From: Cricetomys ansorgei
Taxonomy: Eukaryota > Chordata > Mammalia > Rodentia > Nesomyidae
Direction: 5' to 3'
Assembly (NCBI GenBank): GCA_026225945.1
Contig: JAMJFZ010000199.1
Coordinates: 64,772,001 to 64,836,000 of the forward strand
DNA length: 64,000 bases
Under the pieces are notes generated by a model. The model did no database searches. It was given only the letters and a program-made list of their open reading frames with translations, and had not been told where the DNA came from. The stretch's first letter is position 1, and every line of letters starts with the position of its first letter. The translations under genes were made by a program, and so were the position numbers. Below are positions 23,702 to 32,924 of this stretch, one piece after another.

Positions 23702-23744
23702 ACACCACACGCACCACACGCACCACACGCACCACACGCACAAC
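23646..23744. repeat. (CA)n passing into 9-base minisatellite
   Basis: About 50 bases of perfect (CA)n are followed at about 23703-23742 by four tandem copies of CACCACACG with a CpG in each unit. The minisatellite unit looks derived from the CA tract by mutation and expansion. Confidence 0.9.
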
Positions 23745-23749
23745 AAAGA

Positions 23750-24825
23750 CAGCAGGAAACTTTCAACTAGTAACAGATTCTTACAATTAGAGACAAAAAC
23801 TCTATCTCTACCCCATCAGAATCTACCCACATCAGATCTTCGGTATGTTGTCCTAGATCATGGCTAGGATAGAGGGCATGGTGAAAGAGCGAGAAGCTTC
23901 AGGAAGTGAGAGGGCAGGGTGGGAAGCCTTGGGCTCTTCTTAGTAGTGGCAATGTTCCGGATGTGTTTGGGGTTTTATTCACAATGGTGGGTTCAGGGAG
24001 GTCCTGGCTCTGCCAGGGAAGGCTTCAGACTGGGAATGAAGAAATTAATATGATCCTGTGAAACTGTGTAATCCTAGCCCTCTGACATCATCCGTGCACA
24101 CCTGGACCCAGGTGTACTTAGAGCTGAACTACTTCTGCATAGCTCAGCTGCAAGAATTAGTAGTTTGGATTTATATTGTGTGTTTTGAATTGCTCTATTA
24201 GCTTAGAAATTAGAGGAGACAGGCTAAGGTAACGAGTGTGATGGCTCTGAAATGGGAGACTCCTAGGGCACTAGATTTGGATAATCTAGATGATTCTTCC
24301 CTGTCTGAAATGGTAAAAGAGATCCTAAGTAGAGTGTGATGGATTAGGAATTCTAAGAAGACAGAGTAATGTCCAGTCTCCCCTGAGTCCTGTCTGGAGC
24401 TCTCTGGCAAAGCCATAGCCATCACAATACCAACTTCACTTTTCTCATTTGTACTAGAGAGGAAATACTAAAATATCAATATTTTCTGAGTGTCAGATGT
24501 GGATGCTCTGGGGTGCTGTAGACATGTGCATTCCAGTAACCCAGCAGGCTCCTGGGCACTGCAATTTTCCATCTAGTGGTGGTGTTTTTCTTTTTCTTTT
24601 TTTTTTTTTTTTCCAGTGTGATTACATTTTATGCATTGTAGTTTTTCTCACCTCAGATCAGTATTCCATGTAGCAGCTAGATTCCTTTGAGGAAGGTGTT
24701 TGTCTTTGGGTTGTGGTAGCTGCTGTGTCAGGAAGTAGCCAGGGAGATCTGGAACTGATACTTCAAATGTATCCACCAGGCCTTATGCAGACTTTGCCTT
24801 GTGTATCTAGAGTTTCCATGGCAAG
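23750..24825. other. Unique sequence with T-run, no gene seen
   Basis: Contains a T-rich tract at 24587-24613 that ends in TTCCAG. No other feature is recognised. Confidence 0.35.
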
Positions 24826-24829
24826 GATA

Positions 24830-24945
24830 GCCAGTCTTGCTTTCAGATAGGAAACTGGACTTCTGCAAAGCTGATGGGTCTTAGGCTACACAGCTGACAA
24901 ATGATAGAGCCTGGGTTCAAATTGCAAAGCCTCACCCTCCAACTG
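24830..24945 (-). mobile_element. MIR, antisense
   Basis: 'ggctacacagctgacaaatg' followed by 'atagagcctgggttcaaatt' is a clear match to antisense MIR (aaggtcacacagctagtaagtggcagagccgggattcgaacc). Confidence 0.75.
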
Positions 24946-24949
24946 TGAG

Positions 24950-25505
24950 TGACAAGTTCATGGTGTTGGCTCAGTTACATGATTTTACCCAAGAAGATTC
25001 TAGGACTCCTGGCAGATGAAGAAACATAAAGGTGCGACTGCCCTCCTTCCCTCTCCTCAGCTCCATCAGGGGCTTCTAGGGTCTCTGATGCAGGTTTGTA
25101 GAGCACCCTGCCCCTCAGCTAATTATCTCTCTCCTGTGCTTTCCCTAAGCTAAAGTGATAGGTCCTGGTCTCCATCCAAACATTGGCAAAGCTACTTCCT
25201 CTTCTTCCCATTGCTCAGGAAGACTACTTAGAAGCCATCGAGGTGACAACTCAGAAGTGAAGACAACTCTGACATCAGCAAACTTCCCCCAGAAGCTGTT
25301 TGGGGTGATGAGCAGGAAGGCTGCTTATGCCTGTAAAAGAACCAAAGGCTTTTTCCATTTTTTTTTTCAAAAAGCTTAAATAATCCTCCACATATCCTCT
25401 ACTTAAGTGGAATAAAATTATAAATGGATATACTTCCCTGCGGGGAGACATCCGTGGAGTCTTTGTTCTCTGCTCATGTCAGAGCTATCTAGGCTAGTAA
25501 ACCTA
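24950..25505. other. Unique sequence, no gene seen
   Basis: No repeat family or exon signal was recognised. Confidence 0.35.
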
Positions 25506-25509
25506 TAAC

Positions 25510-25565
25510 TATATATTATATACATATATGATATATTATATACAATATTTTATTTATAAGTGTAA
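25510..25565. repeat. AT-rich (TATA)n tract
   Basis: Alternating TATAT/ATATA with C interruptions, about 50 bases. Confidence 0.8.
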
Positions 25566-25574
25566 TCTCACTTC

Positions 25575-25765
25575 CACACATTGAACACAGTGCCAGATAT
25601 TGTGTCATGGAGGAGAATAGACATAGTCCTTATCCTTAAGGAGGTCACAGTCCTTGAGGAAGTGAGATGGGAGACTAATAGGCCAATGGGAGATTGCAGT
25701 AAAGGATGATCAGGTTTAGAACAGGATGTCATGGGATGTTGAGCTGATCACATTGTTTGGTAAGT
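25575..25765 (-). mobile_element. L2 fragment, antisense
   Basis: 'cagtgccagatattgtgtca' corresponds to antisense 'tgtgccaggcactgttcta', then 'tagtccttatccttaagga' (ccctgccctcatggagctta) and 'gagatgggagactaatagg' (gggggagacagacaataa). The block order is that of L2. Confidence 0.65.
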
Positions 25766-25939
25766 GGTCCTGGGAAAGGAAAATGTATGAGAAGTAGGGA
25801 TTGGTCATGTAGTTTCATGGGTGAAAGAGAGGCAGGCTCAAGACTCAGAAATAAGAAAGGGCATTATTTTGGGGGTGTAGAAATAGTTTGGTTGGTATTT
25901 AATATATTATCATTCTTTTAAATAATAATGTAACTTATT

Positions 25940-26360
25940 TTTACCATAATAATTAATGCACACTAATTGTACATATTAATGGGCTTCACTGTGGCATTTC
26001 CATATATGTATACACACATGTATATGTATAATATACATACACATATATATAAAAAATCATGCTATTATTGTACCCACCCTGATGATAACTATCTTTGTTT
26101 TTGTTGTTAGTGTCTATTAATTATATATAATAGTGAGATCACATTTACCTCTCACTTACCCTCTTTTACTCCATTACCTCCCACTCCAATCTCTTTTTCT
26201 TTGTCTAATAGTCCTCTTTTACTTTCTTGTCATTTTTATTCTATATTCTACATATGAGAGAAATCAGATGCTCTGAGTCTCATTTTGTTTAATTTGACAA
26301 ATTCTAGTCTGATCCATTTTCCTGCAGTTACTATGTTCTTCTTTATAACTGAAATACATA
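25940..26360 (-). mobile_element. Old L1 3'-region/ORF2 end, antisense
   Basis: 'gcttcactgtggcatttcca' starts the match, and 'tacatatgagagaaatcaga' then 'cattttcctgcagttactat' continue it in the order seen in antisense L1. The internal AT/CA-rich insert (about 26005-26055) is an expanded microsatellite. Confidence 0.65.
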
Positions 26361-26382
26361 CACCCACACTTAATTATCATCT

Positions 26383-26420
26383 TTCTCTCCCTCTCTCTCT
26401 CTCTCTCTATATATATATAG
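26383..26420. repeat. (CT)n(TA)n compound microsatellite
   Basis: About 12 CT units run directly into TATATATATA. Confidence 0.9.
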
Positions 26421-26484
26421 TATCCCATGAAAAAAAATATATATATTTCTGTGTCTAGCTAACAGTCTAATGTCTATCATATCT

Positions 26485-26582
26485 AATCTATCTGCCATCT
26501 TCTTCATCATAATCTATATCTATCTATTATCCTATCTCTCTCTCCTCTCCTCCTGCCTTCCTTCCCTGCCTCTCTCTCTCAT
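26485..26582. repeat. TATC-type and pyrimidine-rich tract
   Basis: Degenerate ATCTATC units followed by CTCTCC/CCTTCC pyrimidines. Confidence 0.75.
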
Positions 26583-26821
26583 TCAATGCCTTGCTCTTTC
26601 TCAATGGGTATGTGAAACACTATGATAATTCAGCAGGTGTATAATAATCAGCAACATTGTGGCACTTGATATTTGACAAATCTTTTCACTGTTAATATCT
26701 CCTGTGAAGTAGGTGTGTTTAGTCCAGTTGTTATGGTTTCAAATTCATACTTGAGAAAACCAAGCCTTAGTAGATATGTCCTTTCTGAGACTAACAGTGT
26801 TCCATTATTGACTCTTATTTC

Positions 26822-27215
26822 ATATTAGTTTTCTGTTACCATATAATGATTCACTAAATGCAGAAACTTTAACACAAACACAAATTACCTCATGGTTTCT
26901 CTAAATCATGAGTCCCTATAAGACTTAGCTGTGTTCTCTACTTCTAAATGCTTCCAGGCCATAATCAACAGTTATCTGGACTGGATTCTCATCTGGAGAC
27001 TCAAGTGGAGAGGGGAAGTTCTGAGCTTTGAATCATTTGCATAACTCATTTCATTATATCTATAGGATTCGTAGAAGTGTGTTTCTTTAATGATAGCAAG
27101 GACAGCAAGACCTTGGATTAAACCTTTTGTCTAGAAGACTTACGTAATGTAATCCACAGGGAGATACCTCACCCTTTGCTTAGAGTAGGCTCTGTCCATG
27201 CATGTCCAAGGGGTC
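26822..27215 (-). mobile_element. Possible ancient L1 3'-end repeat
   Basis: 'ttagttttctgttaccatat', then 'ctggactggattctcatct' and 'aatccacagggagatacctc', follow the order of an old mammalian L1-type 3' repeat. Divergence is high; tentative. Confidence 0.35.
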
Positions 27216-27244
27216 CTTGGGAGGGCCATAAAGTCTACATGCTA

Positions 27245-27520
27245 TGCATATCTATCCCTTGGTCTTGCTGTTCCTTCCTCCTGACCCTCCTCCCAACAGT
27301 AGTTCAGATGTACCCTCTTTAAAAGCCTCTCCAACTGTGAACCCCTCCTTTTGTAGGCAATGTCTTTCCATTTCCCACCTCCATTTCAGTAGCCACTGTT
27401 AGCTGTGGAACTGTCATCATTGACTTTTATTGACTTTCTTGACTTCCTTCCTTTTTTATCCCTAGTGCTTGATGCATAGTGAGTGATGAATAATCACTTA
27501 TGACCAAATCAATGAATTAA
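27245..27520 (+). mobile_element. L2 3' end, sense
   Basis: 'gatgtaccctctttaaaagc' and 'ctctccaactgtgaacccc' match the L2 'tgtcacctcctcagagaggccttccctgaccacc' segment. It ends with 'ctagtgcttgatgcatagtg' and 'agtgatgaataatc' (the tgcctggcacatagtaggtgctcaataaa end). Confidence 0.65.
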
Positions 27521-27789
27521 GTGATTTTTGCTTTAGGCCCCAAGATTGTTTAGGAATTTTATATCAATTCCAAGCTTTGCCACATCAACGCCTCTCTAAT
27601 GCTCAAAAGTCCAAATCAAAGATTTTTATGCCTTGTAGATATTCTCACTGGGACTAACTGAATTTAAGGGTCCAACTCCTCATAAGACATAATAGAAAAG
27701 GATGCTAGCACATATTATTTTTTAATCATGATTTTCATTTCCCCAAACACTTTCATATCCAGTATTCTGTTCAGCTCTTCAGTACACAA

Positions 27790-27915
27790 TTGGATTTGAT
27801 ATCTGGATAGACAGATTAAGTATTTGAAACTCAGGTAAATTAAATGCTTCACTTATAAAGAGGGAGAAATCAAGAGGCTGTGACTGAATCCATGGGTTTG
27901 GCTCTAGTCATTTAT
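27790..27915 (-). mobile_element. MIR, antisense
   Basis: 'agacagattaagtatttgaa', 'taaattaaatgcttcactta' and 'gaatccatgggtttggctct' follow antisense MIR order with many changes. Confidence 0.45.
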
Positions 27916-28138
27916 GAAATGTTTGCGGTATGGCAGTTCTGGGTTGGCCAACAGTGAGGATGTCCATGTAAATAGGTTTGCTGTCTTACCCATAAAGAGT
28001 TCATACTCAGTGATCAAAATAGTCAGAGAAGGTTGTAAATATAAAGCAACTACTAAATGCACTGGCAGAGTTATACATAGTAAACTTGGGAAGTTAAGAG
28101 GGGAAATATAGTATCCTCATGGGAAAAGGGTGCATAAT

Positions 28139-28499
28139 TGTTAGTTTTAATTTTTAACTTGGAACAATCAAGAATCATCTAGGAAGGGAATCTCAATGAG
28201 AGATTTACTAGATGTAGGGTGTATCTGTGGGGGATTATTCGGATTTTGTTAATTGAGATGGGGAAACTCAGCCCACTGTGGGTGGTACCATTCCCTAGGC
28301 AGGGGATTCTAGTCTGTATAAGAGTGGAGAAGGCAAGCTCTTGACTGCAGATGTAATGTGACCAATTGCTCCAAGTTTCTACCACCCTGACTTACCTGCA
28401 TGTATGGGCAGTAATTGGAATTGTGAGACAAACTCTTTTTCCCTTAAGTTGAATTTGTCAGGGTATTTTATCATAGCAACAGGAAAGGAAACTAAGGCA
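28139..28499 (+). mobile_element. MaLR/ERVL-like solo LTR
   Basis: This 361-base unit has TGTTAG...AAGGCA ends (TG...CA). Recognisable blocks are 'tctaggaagggaatctcaat', 'ttccctaggcaggggattct', 'gactgcagatgtaatgtgac' and the typical MaLR finish 'gtcagggtattttatcatag'. It is moderately diverged from the common rodent LTR it resembles. No internal region or partner LTR is attached. Confidence 0.7.
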
Positions 28500-28646
28500 G
28501 AGTGTCACCAAAGTGAGGCCATAACTTCATTAGGAGTTGAGAGACAAAGGAAGGGCCAGCACAGAAGCCTATATAAGAGAATGCCAGCATGATGTGCTTG
28601 ACAAGCAAACATTGAAAGATGTCCCCTCTTCACACTTTTACTCTTT

Positions 28647-28812
28647 GTTTGTTTGTTTGTTTGCTTGTTTTTTGAGACAGGATTTCTCTGTTGTAACTCT
28701 GGCTATCCTAGAACTCACTTTGTAGACCAGGCTGGTCTTAAACTCACAAAGATCCTCCTGCCTCTGCCTCCTGAGTACCTGGAGTAAAGGTGTGTGTCAC
28801 CACAGTCTGGCA
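28647..28812 (-). mobile_element. B1 SINE, antisense, full length
   Basis: Starts with the (TTTG)n/T6 complement of the poly(A) tail, then 'tttttgagacaggatttctc', 'gtagaccaggctggtcttaa', 'tcctcctgcctctgcctcct' and ends 'gtcaccacagtctggc', complement of the B1 5' end. A 7-base direct repeat ACTCTTT flanks it (28640-28646 and 28813-28819). It is about a tenth diverged by eye, and the least worn SINE in the window. Confidence 0.93.
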
Positions 28813-28833
28813 ACTCTTTTAGTAGTTTGCTAC

Positions 28834-29141
28834 TGTGTCAGCTTACCAAGGAAGACATAGGTGTAAACACTGCCAGACCTCAGCAGAGGGAACCACTATC
28901 ATGGCAAGTGCCATACTGGACAATGGATTCCTGAGCATCTAATTTCAGGGTGCTTTATTGATACCCAAGCTCTTCAAGTGTTGTATTGATAAATAGCAGG
29001 TGCATATCATAAGCAATCAAACATCTTTTACATAGAGCCAACACCTGCAGAGAATAGAAATACCAAGATCTAGGCAGCCCCTTACTCAACAGTGAACAAA
29101 ACAATTATTTTATACATCACTGGAAATAAACTTCTATAACA
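28834..29141 (-). mobile_element. 3' LTR of minus-strand proviral remnant
   Basis: This 308-base unit has TG...CA termini (plus strand TGTGTCAGCT...TATAACA). It is matched along its length by the unit at 30251-30567. On the minus strand an AATAAA poly(A) signal (complement at 28954-28959) is conserved in the partner, and a TATAAAATAA-like string lies about 25 bases from the minus-strand start. The adjoining polypurine tract marks this copy as the 3' LTR. The LTR family was not identified by name. Confidence 0.8.
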
Positions 29142-29152
29142 TTTCCCCTTTT
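29142..29152 (-). other. Candidate polypurine tract of the provirus
   Basis: On the minus strand the bases just before the 3' LTR are AAAAGGGGAAA, a classic retroviral polypurine tract for plus-strand priming. Its position fixes the orientation of the element. Confidence 0.7.
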
Positions 29153-30250
29153 CAGTATAAGACAATCAAAAAATGTGCTTTATCTTTGCAACACAATTTA
29201 ATACAACACTAGCAAAACTATCTACAAGAAGAATAATTATAAGGGTTGCTAATGCACAGGATCAAATGAAACCAAACATCTATCAAGCTTTTCATAATGC
29301 CTTTGGACAGCAGTAAAACTATCAATGTCCAATTATCTGGAATTCACTCACTATCTTCTGGGCCCCTGCAAAGAGCTTGGATTATTTTTGGCTCTGCCCT
29401 CTGCAGCACATATAGTTCGTCCCCTAAGTTCTGACTGGCTCCCCTCCACCACTGCTGCTGTCCTTTGTGGTCATCCTATGATACTGGTACCTCAAAAACT
29501 GCTGGGGTCCCTTGCTGCAACTGGGCTGCACTTTCACCAATAGCCTCTCATTGTCTCTCTTTATGGTGCTAAGCCTCAACTTCTTTACACGACCCCTTTA
29601 ATCTGGGCCTTCAACTACTACTGAGGCTGAACCTTCACCAATGACCTCTACTGGGCTCTCATAGTGCCAAGCCTCACCTTCTCTCCATGATCCCTCATGC
29701 CTTTAAATCCAGTACTACCTGGGTGACTCTTACAGTACCAAGTTCAGCTGCCAGCATGAGATACAACCTTGGCCAGTTCTAGAAGACAGCTTGTATGTGG
29801 TGACCCTGAGAAAACACTTTACAGATTTTAAGATAAGAGTCTGGTTTGCAGGAAAAAAAAAGCTGGTCAGTTTATGTTTAGGTTCAAAGTTCAGTAAAAC
29901 ATTCCAAAGACTTCTTCATAATGCATCACCCATTATTAGTGATTCTTTAGCAAGTGATTTCGCAGCATCATCACAGATGTTCCTTGTCTACAGGAAGAGT
30001 TCCTTCATGGTGTGGAGTTCTCATCACCATAGCAGATGTATCATGTCAGAACCACCTCTCCAGTATCTGGACTGCTTGTAGTCAGGTTTGCAGAAAAATC
30101 AATCAATCAATCAAACAAGCAAACCAAAACAAAAAACAGAGGTGTGGTCTGTGAGGTCTAGAGTTCTGTTTTCTTCCTTGTCTCCATGTTGGATGTGGCT
30201 GGCATGATGTTATGCCTCATGTTGTGTGGCACTTGTAGTACTAAACCTAC
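29153..30250 (-). mobile_element. Internal region of defective provirus
   Basis: About 1.1 kb lies between the two LTRs, far too short for gag-pro-pol-env and with no retroviral protein motif in any frame. It is a non-autonomous or internally deleted element. It contains an imperfect tandem pair with a period of about 101 bases (29523-29606 and 29624-29710, sharing 'ttcaccaat' and 'aagcctca') and an (AATC)n tract at 30098-30113. The base after the 5' LTR on the minus strand does not give a clear tRNA primer-binding match. Confidence 0.65.
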
Positions 30251-30567
30251 TGTGGCAGCTCACCAGAGAAGACGTGGAGGCATTTTCATAGACACAAACT
30301 CTGCCAGACCTCAGCAGAGGGAGCCACCATCATGGCAAGTGCTATATTGTACAGTGGAACCCTGAGCATCTAATCTCAGGGGTTTTTATTATTACCCAAG
30401 TTCTTCAGGTGTTCTCTTGATAGCATGTGCTGATGATGAGCAATCAACATCTTTTACATTCAGCCAACACCTGAAGGCAATACAAATGCCAAAGCATATG
30501 CAGCCCCTCACCCAACAGTGCAGAAAATAACCATTTTAAGCATAACTGGAAATAAGCTTCTACAACA
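30251..30567 (-). mobile_element. 5' LTR of minus-strand proviral remnant
   Basis: A 317-base unit, TGTGGCAGCT...TACAACA on the plus strand, colinear with 28834-29141. Shared blocks include 'ccagacctcagcagaggga', 'ctgagcatctaat', 'caatca' with 'catcttttaca', and 'gccaacacctg'. The AATAAA complement is at 30385-30390. It differs from its partner at many positions, so insertion is old. Confidence 0.8.
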
Positions 30568-31035
30568 CTCCTTTACCCTTATTTCCTGAGCCTTGTCTCC
30601 CTTTTATCTACCCCTGTACCTGCATTCTGACATCTGTCTTCTGTGTTCTCACCACCTCACTCGATAGGTTTTTATTTCGTTTTGTGTCTTCAGCTTGGTT
30701 TTCCCACTCTGCTTGTACTGATCCTCTTTGACCTATCCTAGGCTAGCATTGATACACCATTTGTCCTTCCTGTGTTCTCAGTTAGCATTAGTCTTAACAA
30801 AGCCTCCATGATCTCATAGTGCCGACACCTTGAATCCTTGAGGGACCACATCTTAATTAGTTCTCATCATGCCATAAGCCCTTCATTTCCCTAGTCTTGA
30901 CACATTCTTCTCCCAAGATTTCATATGTTATATCCTTTAGTTATTCTCTATGTTTCCCGTTGTCTACCATGGATCTCTTTTGTTACATCTTTTCTTTTCT
31001 CCAGTGCCCAGGGTTTTGGCTTCTGCTATTTTGTC
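30568..31035. other. Unique sequence, no feature seen
   Basis: Pyrimidine-rich single-copy-like sequence leading into the exon-like interval. Confidence 0.4.
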
Positions 31036-31042
31036 TTCTCAG

Positions 31043-31144
31043 GAAGAAGAAGAGAGCATGGATGAAAGCTCAAATACACAAAAGCTTTGTTCTTTTTGAT
31101 GATACAACAGGAGAATGGCTATGTGACAAGATCTCTGTTAGAGG
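31043..31144 (+). other. Exon-like interval, function unknown
   Basis: A 102-base block is preceded by a pyrimidine-rich stretch ending TTTTGTCTTCTCAG and followed by GTGAGT after AGAGG. One frame is open throughout. It starts with the last base of a codon and leaves two bases at the end, so the interval is phase-symmetric and could be skipped or included without a frameshift. The reading is basic at the start (K/R run, then A-W-M-K) and later F-V-L-F-D-D-T-T-G-E-W. The open frame also continues upstream. I recognise no protein family. It could be a true exon of a host gene spanning this window, or chance. Confidence 0.25.
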
Positions 31145-31149
31145 GTGAG

Positions 31150-31905
31150 TCTTCAGTGGATGATGAAGATACTGGCAGAAGTCAGGTCATAATGGCTTTT
31201 GACAAGAACTAGTTGACAAGAGCTAGACTCACCTGAAATAATTGAAATTCCTTAAAGATAACTTGAAAACCAATGACTACCTCACCCCCACCCCTGTGTT
31301 ATTGTATAATCATCTTGGTTTCTCTGAGGAGGCTGGACAGGAGAGGGCATGAGCACAAGGCAGAGCCAGGTGACATACATAAAAGGTAGAAATAACAATA
31401 TGTATGGAATGTGGGGCCACCCTATGTCAATGGAGGGCCTGTCTCCTTCCTCCATTATTTGGTTAATTGCTCAAAATACCTACCTTACCTTTGTTAAACC
31501 CAAGGCCAAGGAAGTGCTCAAGTCAGTGTCTGACAGATACAAGTGATGTAGATTTATGTAGATCACTTAGTGAAAAGAATTGTAGAAGGTGTCATTTTCT
31601 GGCCCTTGTCTCATGCATCAAGGGAAGCAGCTCTAGTCTATAGTGTCCGGATGACTGGTGACTGTGCCACAATGTGGGCTGTCCATGCTAAGGATAGTTA
31701 CAGTTTGAAAGAATGTACTCTGCTCTCCAGAAAGCCACCTCACTGGATTCAAATAGTATTGAGACACTGTCTCAGTTTAGCATCCCATGTAGGTAGAGTT
31801 ATGCATAGTGGTGCTAAATAGATCATAAAATGTTCTACCACAACTCAGATAAGCTGTAGTTTCGGATTTGAACCTGCCTGACTCTATTATGCTGTATTGT
31901 TAAAA
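31150..31905. other. Unique sequence, no feature seen
   Basis: Nothing is recognised beyond chance short open frames. Confidence 0.4.
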
Positions 31906-31910
31906 GTAAG

Positions 31911-31930
31911 TTTTTTTTTTGGGGGGGGGG
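31911..31930. repeat. T10 run joined to G10 run
   Basis: Ten T followed directly by ten G at the left edge of the LTR-like unit at 31931. Confidence 0.95.
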
Positions 31931-32266
31931 TGTTTCTTGAAACTTGATCAACCCCAACCCAAGACTTTGACTTTGAGAACACCCTGACCCTCCCTAACCA
32001 CCCTCCTGGACCCTCCCTAGTCACCCACCCTAATCACATGAGACCTATGTTGTGTTTTTTGAGATTTTTCAGTCTCAGTCTGTAAAACTTGCAGGATTTT
32101 ACTCTTTAGGAGGGGCCCAAGAAATGGACTCAGGGCTGTTTTCTTTAATCTGATTTAGAAGGCAGTCTCTGGCTAGATCTTGGTGCACCTAAAAATAAAA
32201 AGCAAGTTTGCTCCAATTTGCATCAAATTGTGGTGGTGGTCTTATTCTCCCCTGGTGAGATTAACA
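31931..32266 (+). mobile_element. Solo LTR-like unit, probably ERV1-type
   Basis: Starts TGTTTCTTGAAAC and ends GATTAACA (TG...CA), 336 bases. There is an 'aaaataaaaagc' poly(A)-signal-like string near 32190, followed about 60 bases later by 'gtggtggtggtcttattctc', which is typical of gammaretroviral-type LTR ends. A duplicated 'accctccct' segment occurs near 31990-32025. No flanking target-site duplication is apparent. Confidence 0.55.
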
Positions 32267-32394
32267 GACTGTCTGTCTGGTTTAAATAGAAATATCTAAG
32301 GTCAATCATAGCACCAAAGGGTAGCCTACATTTTTTAACATATGGGACATCTCTTAGCATATTTGATGTTAATCTGATAGTAGATACATGACAT

Positions 32395-32562
32395 ATATTG
32401 TATTCTAAATATATAGTAAGTCCTATATTTAATCTTCATACAAACAGGTTCTATTTTTCTCTTTATGTTTTAGATGAGAACCCCAAGGCTTATGGAGACT
32501 TAATAACTTGTCCAAACTAGCCAGGAATGGAGCTCAATTAGAATCCACGTGTATGGGACTAT
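32395..32562 (-). mobile_element. MIR, antisense
   Basis: 'atatttaatcttcataca', 'gttttagatgagaacccc', 'ggagacttaataacttgtcc' and 'tggagctcaattagaatcca' follow antisense MIR closely. Confidence 0.75.
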
Positions 32563-32574
32563 CCAAGGGCTAAT

Positions 32575-32918
32575 TGTGAGTTGAAGTTCACCTTGAACCC
32601 CGCATCACCGCTAGAGAGTGAGAATGGGCAAACATTCAGGTACTCCTCACCTTTTAGCCCTGGCCAAAACTCAGCCGAATTTAGATATAAAACTTCACTA
32701 AGCAAATCTGCTTCTCTGCGGGCTGGATTACACAGACTCAAATTCCACACATAGGCAAGGCCCCTCCCACATAGGATGTCCTAACCAATGGGCATTCTCA
32801 GGGTCACTGGCTCCTCTCCCCGCTGACAACCCTTGATATGTACCCTACATGCCCTATTAAAATGGAGATGCCCCTGAAGCATGTTCCCGAGTGTTTCTGT
32901 CAACTTGTCAATTCAACA
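32575..32918 (+). mobile_element. Possible second LTR-like unit
   Basis: A TGTGAG...TTCAACA interval of 344 bases begins just after the MIR. It has 'tagatataaaacttc' (TATA-like, about 32685) and 'cctattaaaatgg' (ATTAAA, about 32860). The layout suits an LTR, but I do not recognise the sequence and found no partner or duplicated target. Confidence 0.3.
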
Positions 32919-32924
32919 GAGGCT

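Noticed and set aside
23518..23867. Frames with long TH, HT or VC repeats
   Set aside because: They are translations of the (CA)n and CACCACACG repeats, not protein genes.
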